From the NCBI RefSeq assembly GCF_025359345.1, contig NZ_JANYGQ010000033.1:124001-188000 (forward strand): a DNA stretch of 64,000 bases. The letters run 5' to 3'. This document shows positions 17,705 to 27,541 of the stretch, one piece after another; position 1 is the stretch's first letter; each line of letters starts with the position of its first letter. Both the position numbers and the translations under genes were made by a program. The notes beneath the pieces were generated by a model that saw only the letters and a program-made list of their open reading frames with translations, had not been told where the DNA came from and searched no databases. This stretch comes from Mucilaginibacter sp. GTDB taxonomy: Bacteria > Bacteroidota > Bacteroidia > Sphingobacteriales > Sphingobacteriaceae.

Positions 17705-18574
17705 TTGAATGTGGATATTCAGCAGCTGAAAAATTTTCTTATTTTATGTGATACCCTCAATTACAGGAAAGCAGCCGAACAGATAAATATTGTACAGCCC
17801 GCATTGAGCAGGCAAATACAACTGCTGGAGATCGAGATTGGCGCCCTGTTGTTTAACCGTAGTAACCGGGCGGTTACTTTAACCGATGCCGGTGTGTTTT
17901 TCAAAAAGGAAGCCGACAGGATTTTGCAGGATTTGAACAAAACAATTGTTCATACCGCACGGCTGCATAATGGCGAAGCGGGCGAGGTGAGGGTTACTCA
18001 TTCAAGCTCGGCTATGAATACCGTCGTGCCATCCTTTTTGGTTAAGGTGAAACAAAAATGGCCGCAACTTAAAACCATTGCCCAGGAAACCTCGAACCAC
18101 CAGCAAATGGAGATGTTGCTGGCACGGAAATCAGACATGGGTGTAGCGCCAAATATCGGCCTTCCGGCTGAGGTAAACTCCAGAGTTTTGTACCGCGAGA
18201 ATTTTGCATTGATTTTACCGGTTAACCACCCGCTGGCTGGTAAGGAGTTAACAGACTTATCCATATTAAGAGACGAACCGTTTATTTTACCGCAGGCAAC
18301 CACCTGTGTTAATTATATGGCTACCATATTGCAGTTGTGCCAGGGTTTTGGCTTCAAGCCAAATGTGGCGCACGAGTCGGCGCACTCAACAGGAGTATTG
18401 CGGTTGGTTGAGGCTGGCCTTGGTATTTCTATTGAGCCTGTATCTTCGGTAAAAGGTACGGATATGAATGTAAGATTGATCGAATTAAAAAACGTGCCGC
18501 AAAAGGCGGAGATGATTCTTTTCTGGTTAAAGGAACGCGAGACAGAGTTGGGCCGGTTTATTGAGATGTTTTGA
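17705..18574 (+). CDS. LysR family transcriptional regulator
   Basis: 289 aa; VDIQQLKNFLILCDTLNYRKAAEQINIVQPALSRQIQLLEIEIGALLFNRSNRAVTLTDAG. Confidence 0.95.
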   Translation: MNVDIQQLKNFLILCDTLNYRKAAEQINIVQPALSRQIQLLEIEIGALLFNRSNRAVTLTDAGVFFKKEADRILQDLNKTIVHTARLHNGEAGEVRVTHSSSAMNTVVPSFLVKVKQKWPQLKTIAQETSNHQQMEMLLARKSDMGVAPNIGLPAEVNSRVLYRENFALILPVNHPLAGKELTDLSILRDEPFILPQATTCVNYMATILQLCQGFGFKPNVAHESAHSTGVLRLVEAGLGISIEPVSSVKGTDMNVRLIELKNVPQKAEMILFWLKERETELGRFIEMF

Positions 18575-18655
18575 TGGATATGCGCCGGGTTTGCAATTAC
18601 GCTGCCAATGGTTACCTTAGAGCATAATTTAATTACCCAATTCTAAACCTTACCC

Positions 18656-19201
18656 ATGGACAGAACCCTAAAAATCTACACCAAAACCGACCACCTTTTT
18701 GCTGAATTTGTATTTAGCTACAACCACCCGCGACAGGCCACGGCACACTATACCCAATACCACCGCCTGTATAACGATGACGAGGAAGATGAAAACAAAT
18801 CGGTTTACCCGGGTTTTGATACGGAAACATACCTTGATTTCAGGCAGTTCGACTCAATAGAACAAATTAAAAACTATGATATTGAAGTAGCGAAAAAGGA
18901 ATTGGGGCGTGATATGACTGATCCGCGCGGGTACAATTATGTATATGACGCCACCCCGGTGCTGCTGCGTTATATTGTTACTAACCGCATTGGCGGTATG
19001 GTAAACATTTTGTTCAGCTTTGCAGGAAATACCAAAGAGGTGAAATTTTTGTCGGCTGTTCATCCCAGGTTTGATTTTGATATTTCTTCAAACAGCCTGG
19101 AAACCAACATCAATTGCATAACCCGGATTCCGTTGTATGTCGACCGCGATGTTTGGGAGATAAGCAGCCGCGATTTGAAACGGTTGGAGCCGTGGTATTG
19201 A
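18656..19201 (+). CDS. Hypothetical protein
   Basis: 181-aa ORF with no competing frame; no family recognised. Confidence 0.65.
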   Translation: MDRTLKIYTKTDHLFAEFVFSYNHPRQATAHYTQYHRLYNDDEEDENKSVYPGFDTETYLDFRQFDSIEQIKNYDIEVAKKELGRDMTDPRGYNYVYDATPVLLRYIVTNRIGGMVNILFSFAGNTKEVKFLSAVHPRFDFDISSNSLETNINCITRIPLYVDRDVWEISSRDLKRLEPWY

Positions 19202-19213
19202 CAAATTTTTCAA

Positions 19214-19299
19214 TGTAGAGACGCAATATTTTTCGTCTCCCACAGATAGGTAATTAACAATTGTTTACTGGGAATAATGATAACCTATGCGCGGGAGAC
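19214..19299. repeat. Degenerate GTAGAGACGCAA..CGTCTC palindrome nested with a second GTCTCCC...GGGAGAC inverted repeat
   Basis: TGTAGAGACGcaatatttttCGTCTCccACA (19214-19244) and GTCTCCC (from 19235) pairing with GGGAGAC (19293-19299), between convergent genes. Confidence 0.6.
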
Positions 19300-19715
19300 T
19301 AAATCTTGTCCCTAAAATATAATGCCGCCAACGTACACACCCCCGCAAGGGCAGAAAATGCCGCAGCAAACGCAAAAAAGTAAACATATTCTAAAACGGC
19401 CATTGCCAGTAAAAACACGCTCAGTAACCCTACAAATCTGCCAAATAAGTTGTTCGCGGCATCCCCGGACAAAAACCATAGCAATGCGCTAATCAGCAAT
19501 AATACGCCAATCATTATAAAGCCATAACCATTAAAAAACAAAGCCAGCGTTACCTGCCTGCCCATAAATCCAAAATGCACTGTTTCCATTCCTTTAACAA
19601 CTTGTGCAACGGCCGCGTTGGGGGCATCGTTCCAGGTAAGTGCACCCATTGTGTGCCCTGCGGTATGTAAAAGCATTAGTATTGATGCAATACGCAATAA
19701 TATTTTTGGTTTCAT
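19299..19715 (-). CDS. Four-TM hypothetical membrane protein
   Basis: 138 aa; hydrophobic segments; stop-to-start adjacency with the SRPBCC gene. Confidence 0.75.
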   Translation of the reverse strand: MKPKILLRIASILMLLHTAGHTMGALTWNDAPNAAVAQVVKGMETVHFGFMGRQVTLALFFNGYGFIMIGVLLLISALLWFLSGDAANNLFGRFVGLLSVFLLAMAVLEYVYFFAFAAAFSALAGVCTLAALYFRDKI

Positions 19716-19716
19716 T

Positions 19717-20190
19717 TTACAAAGTGTTGGCTTGTTCAGTAACGTTTTTATACAGATTTATAATTAGGCCCCAGCCCTCGTCCATACTCTCGAAAGTTTT
19801 GCCGCCACTGCCGAGCCTGTCGAGGTTTCTGTGCTCAAATTTCACCATGGTCTTTTTAGGGCCGTCCGGTATAAAATTTACTTCAACTTCGGTCATTAGT
19901 TCCGGGTCGAACTGAAATTCACCATTTATTTGCCAGGCCAAACCGAGAAAGCTATTCGGGTCCCAGTTCAACACATAGCCAATATTGGCTTCGCTACCGT
20001 CTTCATGGCGGGTGTACCAGCGACCGTTCAAGCCGGGTTCCACCACCATTTCAATCATCGGTGCTTTGCCGATATGATGTGTGCGTGGCCACCATAAATC
20101 CATCTTTTCGCTAAAAACTTTAAAAGCCGTGGCTTGCGAGGCTTCAACAATAACCTCCTTTTTTATTGTTGCGATTTCTACATTATTCAT
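19717..20190 (-). CDS. SRPBCC/AHSA1-type protein
   Basis: 157 aa; IKKEVIVEASQATAFKVFSEKMDLWWPRTHHIGKAPM...; overlaps the arsR gene. Confidence 0.85.
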   Translation of the reverse strand: MNNVEIATIKKEVIVEASQATAFKVFSEKMDLWWPRTHHIGKAPMIEMVVEPGLNGRWYTRHEDGSEANIGYVLNWDPNSFLGLAWQINGEFQFDPELMTEVEVNFIPDGPKKTMVKFEHRNLDRLGSGGKTFESMDEGWGLIINLYKNVTEQANTL

Positions 20191-20500
20191 TTTCTTTTTC
20201 AGTTTGTTCTGCTGCTAATTTGAATGCGGCCAGCGCTGTATCCCAAAACTTGTCTAAATAGTTACGCATGGCTAAAATCCCTTCCTGGTTAATTTGATAA
20301 ATGTTTTTTGTGCCCTGCTGATTTATGCTTATCAGCTTTGCCTCGCGCAACACTTTTAAATGTTGTGACACCGCAGGCCGGCTAACTTGTAATCCTTCGG
20401 CTATATGTACCACTGCCAGCGGCCGGTCGCGGAGTTTTTCAAAAATCATTCTCCGGGTAGGGTCGCCCAATGCGTTAAATGCTCTCTCACTGTTGCTCAT
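20183..20500 (-). CDS. ArsR family transcriptional regulator
   Basis: 105 aa; FNALGDPTRRMIFEKLRDRPLAVVHIAEGLQVSRPAVSQHLKVLREAKLI. Confidence 0.93.
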   Translation of the reverse strand: MSNSERAFNALGDPTRRMIFEKLRDRPLAVVHIAEGLQVSRPAVSQHLKVLREAKLISINQQGTKNIYQINQEGILAMRNYLDKFWDTALAAFKLAAEQTEKENE

Positions 20501-20516
20501 ATATTCAAAATTAAAA

Positions 20517-20570
20517 GTAAGTATTAACTTACCGTTAGTACAAACTTACCAATAGTATTTTAAAATGCAA
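20517..20570 (-). promoter_or_regulatory. ArsR promoter/operator
   Basis: Minus strand TTG (20568-20570) - N19 - TAAGTTTG (20541-20548); inverted repeat GTAAGT-ATTA-ACTTAC (20517-20532) and direct repeat ACTTACCGTTAGTA / ACTTACCAATAGTA (20527-20540, 20544-20557). Confidence 0.65.
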
Positions 20571-20771
20571 GAGAAAATTAAAAAAAAATGATCGGCTGCC
20601 AACCTGGGTGCTTCTCGCTGTATCTCCATTAATTTAATGTTAATATTAAATTGGCCAGTATTAACAATTAAAGACCTGCCTCCACTAAATATTATCGGCA
20701 GATTATTATTGCGTTAAGGAATTATTGGAGGCGCGCTAATTCAGAATTTACACAGAATTCGGGCGGTTCCT

Positions 20772-23621
20772 TTGAGGAAAATACCCTTAATGAAACTAAC
20801 GTATACTTGCTTATTCGTCCTCTTTTCCGTTTCTTTTTCTTTCGCATCTACCATTTCAGGCTATATTTTTGATAAAAGCGCTAATGAACAACTGGTAGGG
20901 GCTACAGTAACCCTGGCGCCCGGTAATTTCAAAGCATCCTCCATGCTTAATGGCAAATACCAGGTAAATAATGTTACGCCCGGCAGTTATAGAATTAAGG
21001 TGTCTTTTATAGGCTACCGGCCTATTGATACCACATTGGTGGTTAGCGCCGGCTCGGATATCAGGCTTAACTTTTACATGGTTTCTGCAAATTCAAGCTT
21101 GAACGAAGTCGTTGTAACCGCAAAAAGCAATAAGGAATCTGATCAATATTCAAAACGGGCAGAGCAGCGTGCAAATAATGTGATGAACATTGTTTCGGCC
21201 AACTCGATCGCTATTTCGCCTGATATTACAGTGGCTAACGTAATGGCCCGTGTTTCGGGTGTTTCGGTGGAACGCGGCAATACCGGCGATGGGCAATTTG
21301 CCATTATACGGGGCATGGACCCACGCTATAATACCACCCTGATAAATGGTGTAAAAATACCGAGCCCGGATAACAAGCAACGGTATGTGCCCCTGGATAT
21401 ATTCCCTTCGGATTTAATAGAGCGTATTGAGGTATCAAAATCGCTAACACCCGATATGGAAGGTGATGCATCGGGCGGGGTAATAAATATGGTGATGAAA
21501 ACTGCCCCCGACCAATTACGTATCGAGGGAAATTTGGGTGCCGGTTACAGCCAGTTGTTTTCGATGCGGCCGTTCCAGGGCTTTAACAATTCAACGGTAA
21601 ACTCAAAATCGCCTGCGGAGATATTGGGGATTGGAGTGCCTGCTGCAATTAGCGATTTCCCCTATCAAAACCTGATTACTTCATCAACAAAGACGCCAGT
21701 CAACAGCAATTTTAGTTTAACAGTAGGCGACAGGTTTTTAAATAAAAAACTGGGCGTTATTTTCTCAGGCAGCTATCAGAATACTTACGCCGGGAACAAC
21801 ACATCACGCCTGGTTGAAAACGCAACGTTGGGCCCTGCGCATGGTCCGGATGCAGAAATGACTCAAGTTTTCCCCGATTACCTGAATCGGCAGTATTCGT
21901 CGTTAACCAACAGACTGGGGTTGGTTTCAAATATCGATTATAAGTTTAATAAGGATAACTCGATAAGCTTGTTTGGCATATACGCGCAACTGAATGAAAA
22001 CAGGGTGAGGATTACCGATGACCTGCTTTTAGGCAATTATTCGTACCATGGATATACAGGGGGCTTCCAGGAAAGTTATGAAACACAAACCAGGAAGCAA
22101 TTGCAAAGCATTTACAGTGCCATACTGCATGGGGATAATAAACTCGCCGATTCATTTACTGCAAATTGGTCGGTTGCCTTCTCGCAGGCTAAGCAGGAGT
22201 TACCAGACATGGCAACTTTCGAAACTACGCAGCAAATTAGCCCCAATACATCAGGAACGGCCACGTCACTTACTTATGGTCCCCTGGCTGTTCGGCCTGA
22301 AAGTCGCCAATGGTCGCACAATACAGATAAGGATATATCAGGTTACCTGAATCTGAAATATGATACTAAAATAAACGACCATAAAACCCTATTTCTTTTA
22401 GGAGGAATGGTTAGGCATAAAACGCGCGACAATTTTGATAATACCTATCATTTGAACGCTCCGCCCGATCAGGATTCAACCTACCAAAAATATGTTTCGA
22501 TACCCGCTTCAAAATTTGCATTTATTCCAACTTCGGATGCTGTAGGTAATGCGGCGAGCAACGCTGGCGTGTACACGTTTACCGAAAATGTGGAAGCTGG
22601 CTACGCGGGGGCAAAGTATTTCATAAACGACCGGTTTGATGTGTTATTTGGCCTGAGGGTGGAGAGTACCAGCCAGGTTTACGATTCGTCGCTGCCGGCT
22701 ACTATTGCAGGAAAAACAGCCAACATCAGTTACCTGGATTTTTTACCGAGCCTGAATGCTAAATACGGTTTGAGCAAAAACCAGGCACTGCGTTTGTCTT
22801 ATTTTCGATCGATACTGCGCCCGGGTTTTTCTGACCTGATCCCTTACCTGGATAACACAGGCTTTGGTCAGGATAATTTCCCTACCCAGGGTAACCCTGC
22901 GCTGCAGCATTCGGTGATCGACAATTTTGATTTCAGGTACGAGGTATTCCCGAGTGGGCTTGATCAATTTATGGTTGGGGCATTTTACAAAAACATAGCG
23001 AACCCTATCGAGTACGCCCTGGTGCAGACAAATTTTTCGGCCGATTTGACGCTTAGCCCATACAATTTTGGTACCGCGCATAATTATGGGGTGGAAATGG
23101 TTTTCAGGAAATTTTTTGGCGACGTTGGTGTATCCGGTAATTATACCTACACCCATTCGCTCATCAATTCGACCAAAGAATTTGATTACAACGACCCGGC
23201 CGATAACACATTTCACAAAACGTTTGTGAACCAGCCCAGGCCGCTGCAAGGGCAGGCTGCCCATATAGGCAACGTATCGCTTTTATATAAAAACACCAAA
23301 AACGGATTGGATGCCCAACTTGCCTTTGTTTACACCGGCGAAAGGATCAATACACTCTCGCTTTACAAAGACCTTGATAACTGGGAACGCCCCACACTCA
23401 ATCTCGATTTTTCGGCTCAAAAAGAGTTTAGCCAACATTACATCATCTACATAAAAGTAAACAACCTGTTAAATACGCCGTACCGGTTAGTAGTTAAGCA
23501 GCAAAACAAAGCATACAGCGGCGACAATAAACTGCCCATACAGGATAGCCCTAACTATGCAACTATCGAAAACGATAAATTTTACTCAAGGTACCTGCTT
23601 GGCTTCAGGTTCAAGTTTTAA
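20772..23621 (+). CDS. TonB-dependent receptor with carboxypeptidase-regulatory-like N-domain
   Basis: 949 aa; ISGYIFDKSANEQLVGATVTLAPGNFKASS..., plug domain VSVERGNTGDGQFAIIRGMDPRYNTTLINGVKIPSPD, C-terminal barrel ending YSRYLLGFRFKF. Confidence 0.95.
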   Translation: MRKIPLMKLTYTCLFVLFSVSFSFASTISGYIFDKSANEQLVGATVTLAPGNFKASSMLNGKYQVNNVTPGSYRIKVSFIGYRPIDTTLVVSAGSDIRLNFYMVSANSSLNEVVVTAKSNKESDQYSKRAEQRANNVMNIVSANSIAISPDITVANVMARVSGVSVERGNTGDGQFAIIRGMDPRYNTTLINGVKIPSPDNKQRYVPLDIFPSDLIERIEVSKSLTPDMEGDASGGVINMVMKTAPDQLRIEGNLGAGYSQLFSMRPFQGFNNSTVNSKSPAEILGIGVPAAISDFPYQNLITSSTKTPVNSNFSLTVGDRFLNKKLGVIFSGSYQNTYAGNNTSRLVENATLGPAHGPDAEMTQVFPDYLNRQYSSLTNRLGLVSNIDYKFNKDNSISLFGIYAQLNENRVRITDDLLLGNYSYHGYTGGFQESYETQTRKQLQSIYSAILHGDNKLADSFTANWSVAFSQAKQELPDMATFETTQQISPNTSGTATSLTYGPLAVRPESRQWSHNTDKDISGYLNLKYDTKINDHKTLFLLGGMVRHKTRDNFDNTYHLNAPPDQDSTYQKYVSIPASKFAFIPTSDAVGNAASNAGVYTFTENVEAGYAGAKYFINDRFDVLFGLRVESTSQVYDSSLPATIAGKTANISYLDFLPSLNAKYGLSKNQALRLSYFRSILRPGFSDLIPYLDNTGFGQDNFPTQGNPALQHSVIDNFDFRYEVFPSGLDQFMVGAFYKNIANPIEYALVQTNFSADLTLSPYNFGTAHNYGVEMVFRKFFGDVGVSGNYTYTHSLINSTKEFDYNDPADNTFHKTFVNQPRPLQGQAAHIGNVSLLYKNTKNGLDAQLAFVYTGERINTLSLYKDLDNWERPTLNLDFSAQKEFSQHYIIYIKVNNLLNTPYRLVVKQQNKAYSGDNKLPIQDSPNYATIENDKFYSRYLLGFRFKF

Positions 23622-23679
23622 TAAACAATCAATTAACAACAAATAGTATATCAATTAAAATTTAACAACCCCACTAAAC

Positions 23680-25107
23680 ATGAAAAACTTAAGAAATGCT
23701 TTTTATCTGCTTTCTTTGCTTGCATTTGCATCATGCAGCAAGAAGGATAAGGCAGTAATTTCGGTGCCGCTATTGCAGGTAGGCAAGCCGGTTAGCAATG
23801 CTGCGCCACTATCGGGCGCAATTAAAGGCACAATGCTAGCTAGCCAAACTTATACAGTATCGGGCGACGTAACTATCAATGCAGGCGATACACTTTTAAT
23901 ACAAAAGGGCGTAAAGGTTAATATGACCAATGCAGCAAATTTTATTGTTAAAGGAACGCTTATAAGCCTTGGGACAAAGGACGCGCCGATAACAATTTCC
24001 GATCCTACTAAAACAAAAACTACCGGTAATTCTTCAGCCGCTACCGATCCTGCTTATGTAGGTGGATGGGGCGGAATTTATTGCGATGTAACCTGTCCGT
24101 TGCTGGTAATTAAGTGGACGCACCTTGATTTTGGAGGTGCAGGCCTTGCCGCTCCGCCTTTCAATGGCCCATCAACCGGCGATCAGTATATTGTGTACTG
24201 GCAAAACCCTAACGGTGTGTTTGTTTTGGAAGATTCATGGTTATATGGCTCGCCGGATGATGCAGTACGTTTCTATGGTGGCCACATTAATATGATGAGG
24301 AACACGCTTGAAAAGTGCGGTGGCACAGGAGGCGACGGGTTTAATGCTAAAGGCGGAACCCAGGGCAACATGGCTTACAACCTGATTATCGGTGGCGCAA
24401 CCAACGGAACCAAATCAGCAAATGATGGTGCTAAAGGCTCAATTCAAACCCAGATAGCCATGTACAATAATACCTATGTGAATGATGGTTTCAGGAATAC
24501 GGGTACTTATGGCGCACGCAGCGGTTCTATCGAGGTGGAAAATAACTCACGGGCTTATGCATATAACAACCTTATTGTTGACTGTAACTTTGGTGTAAGA
24601 ATAGCCGGTGGTAATAACGTAACAGCTAAGGTATACCTTGCTGACACATTAAACCATGCCGACGGCCCTATCAACAAAACTTCGTACGGTTACAATTTCT
24701 ATTATGCTGACAACACGGCGCAGGCTAACCAGATCGTGCCGACTAACGTAGCCCAAGCTGTTGTTACTCATCCGCAATCAACTGATATCCCTAATATGGC
24801 ATCGTTCCTGGGCGCAACTTATACTTTTGGTTTTAAATATGACGGTACCTCGCTGGTGGGCAAAAACAATCCTATGTTTGTTAATTACCCGCTTCCAAAC
24901 CTCAATTTTGCAAACCAGGCATCTGTTGATGGCTTTAATTTCCACCTGCAACCTGGCTCTCCTGCAGCAGGCAAAGGTACAACTACTGCGTTTTCGCCTA
25001 TTACCAGTGGAATCCCTATCAGCGATAATTTCGGATCAAGCGGTATCACTCCTCCGGGAAAAGATATCGGTTGCTTCCAATTAGACGGTACCGGTAATCA
25101 CCACTAA
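23680..25107 (+). CDS. Lipoprotein with right-handed beta-helix-like repeats
   Basis: 475 aa; lipobox LAFASCSKKD; INAGDTLLIQKGVKVNMTNAANFIVKGTLISLGTKDAPITISD. Confidence 0.75.
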   Translation: MKNLRNAFYLLSLLAFASCSKKDKAVISVPLLQVGKPVSNAAPLSGAIKGTMLASQTYTVSGDVTINAGDTLLIQKGVKVNMTNAANFIVKGTLISLGTKDAPITISDPTKTKTTGNSSAATDPAYVGGWGGIYCDVTCPLLVIKWTHLDFGGAGLAAPPFNGPSTGDQYIVYWQNPNGVFVLEDSWLYGSPDDAVRFYGGHINMMRNTLEKCGGTGGDGFNAKGGTQGNMAYNLIIGGATNGTKSANDGAKGSIQTQIAMYNNTYVNDGFRNTGTYGARSGSIEVENNSRAYAYNNLIVDCNFGVRIAGGNNVTAKVYLADTLNHADGPINKTSYGYNFYYADNTAQANQIVPTNVAQAVVTHPQSTDIPNMASFLGATYTFGFKYDGTSLVGKNNPMFVNYPLPNLNFANQASVDGFNFHLQPGSPAAGKGTTTAFSPITSGIPISDNFGSSGITPPGKDIGCFQLDGTGNHH

Positions 25108-25129
25108 TCAATAATTAAACATAATTAAC

Positions 25130-26140
25130 ATGACAACCCGCTTTTATAAAAATATCATCACAAGTTTTATTAAAAGCGGGTTGTTCTGCTTTTTGCTGTT
25201 GTTCTTGTTTTCATGCAAAAAGGGCGGTATTGCCGGTAACAATTCCTCTGATACCATTCCGGTTAAAACGCAGCCTGTAGTATTTTTAACGCCTACCTAC
25301 GACCCGTTGTCCCTTGATACGACAACGGCATTTAATAGTGCACCTGTAGTTAAAAATCTGTCACGTACCGACCTTGTAGAAATTTCGGGCGTAGCGGCAA
25401 GCCGTGTTAATCCCGGAATATTGTACATTCATAACGATAGCGGTAACCTAAACCAGGTTTACCTTACCGACGGTACGGGTGCCGACAAAGGCACATTAAA
25501 CTTAGTACCGGTAAGCAACCGCGATTGGGAAGACATTGCTGTAGGCCCCGGCCCGGTTGGCGGCAAAAGTTATGTATACGTGGCTGATATTGGCGATAAT
25601 GATTCAAAATACAAATCAATATTTATTTACCGTTTCGTGGAACCTGATCTGGCTGGTAAGATAAAGCCTGTGCTAAACATTGATACCGTTGATAAAATTG
25701 AACTAAAATACCCGGATGGGCCGCGCAACGCTGAAACCCTGATGGTTGACCCGCAGACTAAGGATATTTATATTGCCAGTAAAGAAAGCAACACATCAAA
25801 AATATATGTGGCCCATTACCCGCAAAATACTTCCGCAGGTACGGTAATGACACCTGTTGTGAAATTACTATTCAATAAAGCCACCGGCGGAGATATTTCG
25901 CCGGATGGGACGGAGATATTGCTGAGAAGTAAAGAACTTGTGTGGTACTGGAAACTTTCGGACGGAACAGGCATTAGTGCCGGGCTATTAACAAAACCAG
26001 ATCACGCACCTTACGCTAGCAATGAGCCACAGGGCGAAGGTATTGGCTTTGCTGCCGACGGTTCTGGTTATTTTACAACTACTGAAGTAAGAGACTACCC
26101 CGGAAACCCGGCTACGATTTCATTTTATAAAAGAAAATAA
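25130..26140 (+). CDS. Lipoprotein with beta-propeller-like domain
   Basis: 336 aa; lipobox LFLFSCKKGG; EISGVAASRVNPGILYIHNDSGNLNQVYLTDGTG, NRDWEDIAVGPG, YVADIGDND. Confidence 0.65.
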   Translation: MTTRFYKNIITSFIKSGLFCFLLLFLFSCKKGGIAGNNSSDTIPVKTQPVVFLTPTYDPLSLDTTTAFNSAPVVKNLSRTDLVEISGVAASRVNPGILYIHNDSGNLNQVYLTDGTGADKGTLNLVPVSNRDWEDIAVGPGPVGGKSYVYVADIGDNDSKYKSIFIYRFVEPDLAGKIKPVLNIDTVDKIELKYPDGPRNAETLMVDPQTKDIYIASKESNTSKIYVAHYPQNTSAGTVMTPVVKLLFNKATGGDISPDGTEILLRSKELVWYWKLSDGTGISAGLLTKPDHAPYASNEPQGEGIGFAADGSGYFTTTEVRDYPGNPATISFYKRK

Positions 26141-26154
26141 TTAATAAGCCCGGT

Positions 26155-27330
26155 ATGTATAAATACAGGATAGCATGTTGTTTAGTTATATGTATTAACT
26201 TCTTTTTGTGTCTGCAAACAGGTTACAGCCAAACAGCCGCCTCCGAAGTTATCAATATGGTTTTCTCGTCCGATGCACATTACGGCATTAGCCGCAAAAC
26301 TTTCCGTGGCGATAGCAACGTTACTGGTACCGTTGTTAATGCAGCAATGATTAAGGAAGTTAACAGCCTGCCTAATGTTCAAATTCCGAAAGATGGCGGC
26401 GTTAATGGCGGAAATACTGTGGGCCCGATTGATTTTATGGTTCAAACCGGTGATATAGCAAACCGTATGGAGCCGCCGGTTCAATCTGCAGCGGTATCGT
26501 GGGCCCAATTTGAGAATGATTACATGAGAGGCTTAAAAGTTAAAGGCCATAATGGTTTGCCGGCAAAATTATTGCTCGCGCCGGGCAATCATGACATATC
26601 AAACGCCATAGGTTTTCCCCGGCAAATGCAGCCATTGACAGACCCAGCGTCAATGGTGGGTATCTACAACGTGATGATGAGGCCGGCTGTACCGCTAACC
26701 AGCCAGACTTTTGATTATGCCAGGGATAAAGTAAACTACTCGTTTAATTTGAAAGGCATACATGTAATGTTTATCACTCTTTGGCCCGACTCTGCCGAGC
26801 GCATTTGGATGACAAAGGACCTCGATACGGTAAATGCAAAAACTCCGGTAGTCGTCTTTACGCATGACCAGCCAACGAGCGAAGCCAAACACTTTACCAA
26901 CCCAAAATTGCCATACAAAATAGCTGCTGACAATACATTCGAAGACCTTGTTTCGGAGCACTATAAAGAAGGGTATAATGCTGCAAAGGATGATGGCGCT
27001 ACCGATATGGAGCAGCGTGGCTTTGCGGCGTTTTTAAAAATTCATCCAAACATAAAAGCCTATTTTCATGGTAACAGCAACTGGAATGAATACTACACCT
27101 ACACAGGGCCGGACAAAGACGTTAAATTACCTGTTTTTCGGGTAGACTCCCCGATGAAAGGCAAATTTTCAGCAAAGGATGAAAAGCAACTTTCTTTTCA
27201 ATTGATAACACTCGACCCCCAAGCGCAAAATGTTACCGTACGCGAGTGCTTGTGGAATACTATGCCAGCGGATCCCAATCAAAATATAGTTTTTGGACAA
27301 AGTATAACTGTATCGCTTAAGGTGAATTAA
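26155..27330 (+). CDS. Secreted metallophosphoesterase (calcineurin-like)
   Basis: 391 aa; signal peptide; VFSSDAHYG, QTGDIANR, LAPGNHDISN, FTHDQP, FHGNSN metal-ligand blocks in the expected order. Confidence 0.88.
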   Translation: MYKYRIACCLVICINFFLCLQTGYSQTAASEVINMVFSSDAHYGISRKTFRGDSNVTGTVVNAAMIKEVNSLPNVQIPKDGGVNGGNTVGPIDFMVQTGDIANRMEPPVQSAAVSWAQFENDYMRGLKVKGHNGLPAKLLLAPGNHDISNAIGFPRQMQPLTDPASMVGIYNVMMRPAVPLTSQTFDYARDKVNYSFNLKGIHVMFITLWPDSAERIWMTKDLDTVNAKTPVVVFTHDQPTSEAKHFTNPKLPYKIAADNTFEDLVSEHYKEGYNAAKDDGATDMEQRGFAAFLKIHPNIKAYFHGNSNWNEYYTYTGPDKDVKLPVFRVDSPMKGKFSAKDEKQLSFQLITLDPQAQNVTVRECLWNTMPADPNQNIVFGQSITVSLKVN

Positions 27331-27541
27331 TGCAGAATAAATAAAACGCCTTAGCAATTTAATTACTAAATCTTCAAAAACAGAGTCACCTTTTTAGGTA
27401 TTTGCGGCACTAAAGAGTAAGATTTGTAATAATTACCACCGTATAAAGTTACAAACTTTACCACCTTGTATCATTCATTGATACCAAGCGCCTTTGCTTT
27501 TTACCAGGCTAAATCCATTTAAAAATAAATTTTACAAGCTA

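Noticed and set aside
20678-20732. GCCTCCA...TGGAGGC inverted repeat upstream of the TonB receptor (possible SD sequestration)
   Set aside because: Only 7-bp arms, 41 nt apart, and the GGAGG is about 40 nt from the start codon, so not the ribosome-binding site of this gene.
22743-23264. 173-aa minus-strand ORF
   Set aside because: Entirely antisense to the TonB receptor barrel; no family features.
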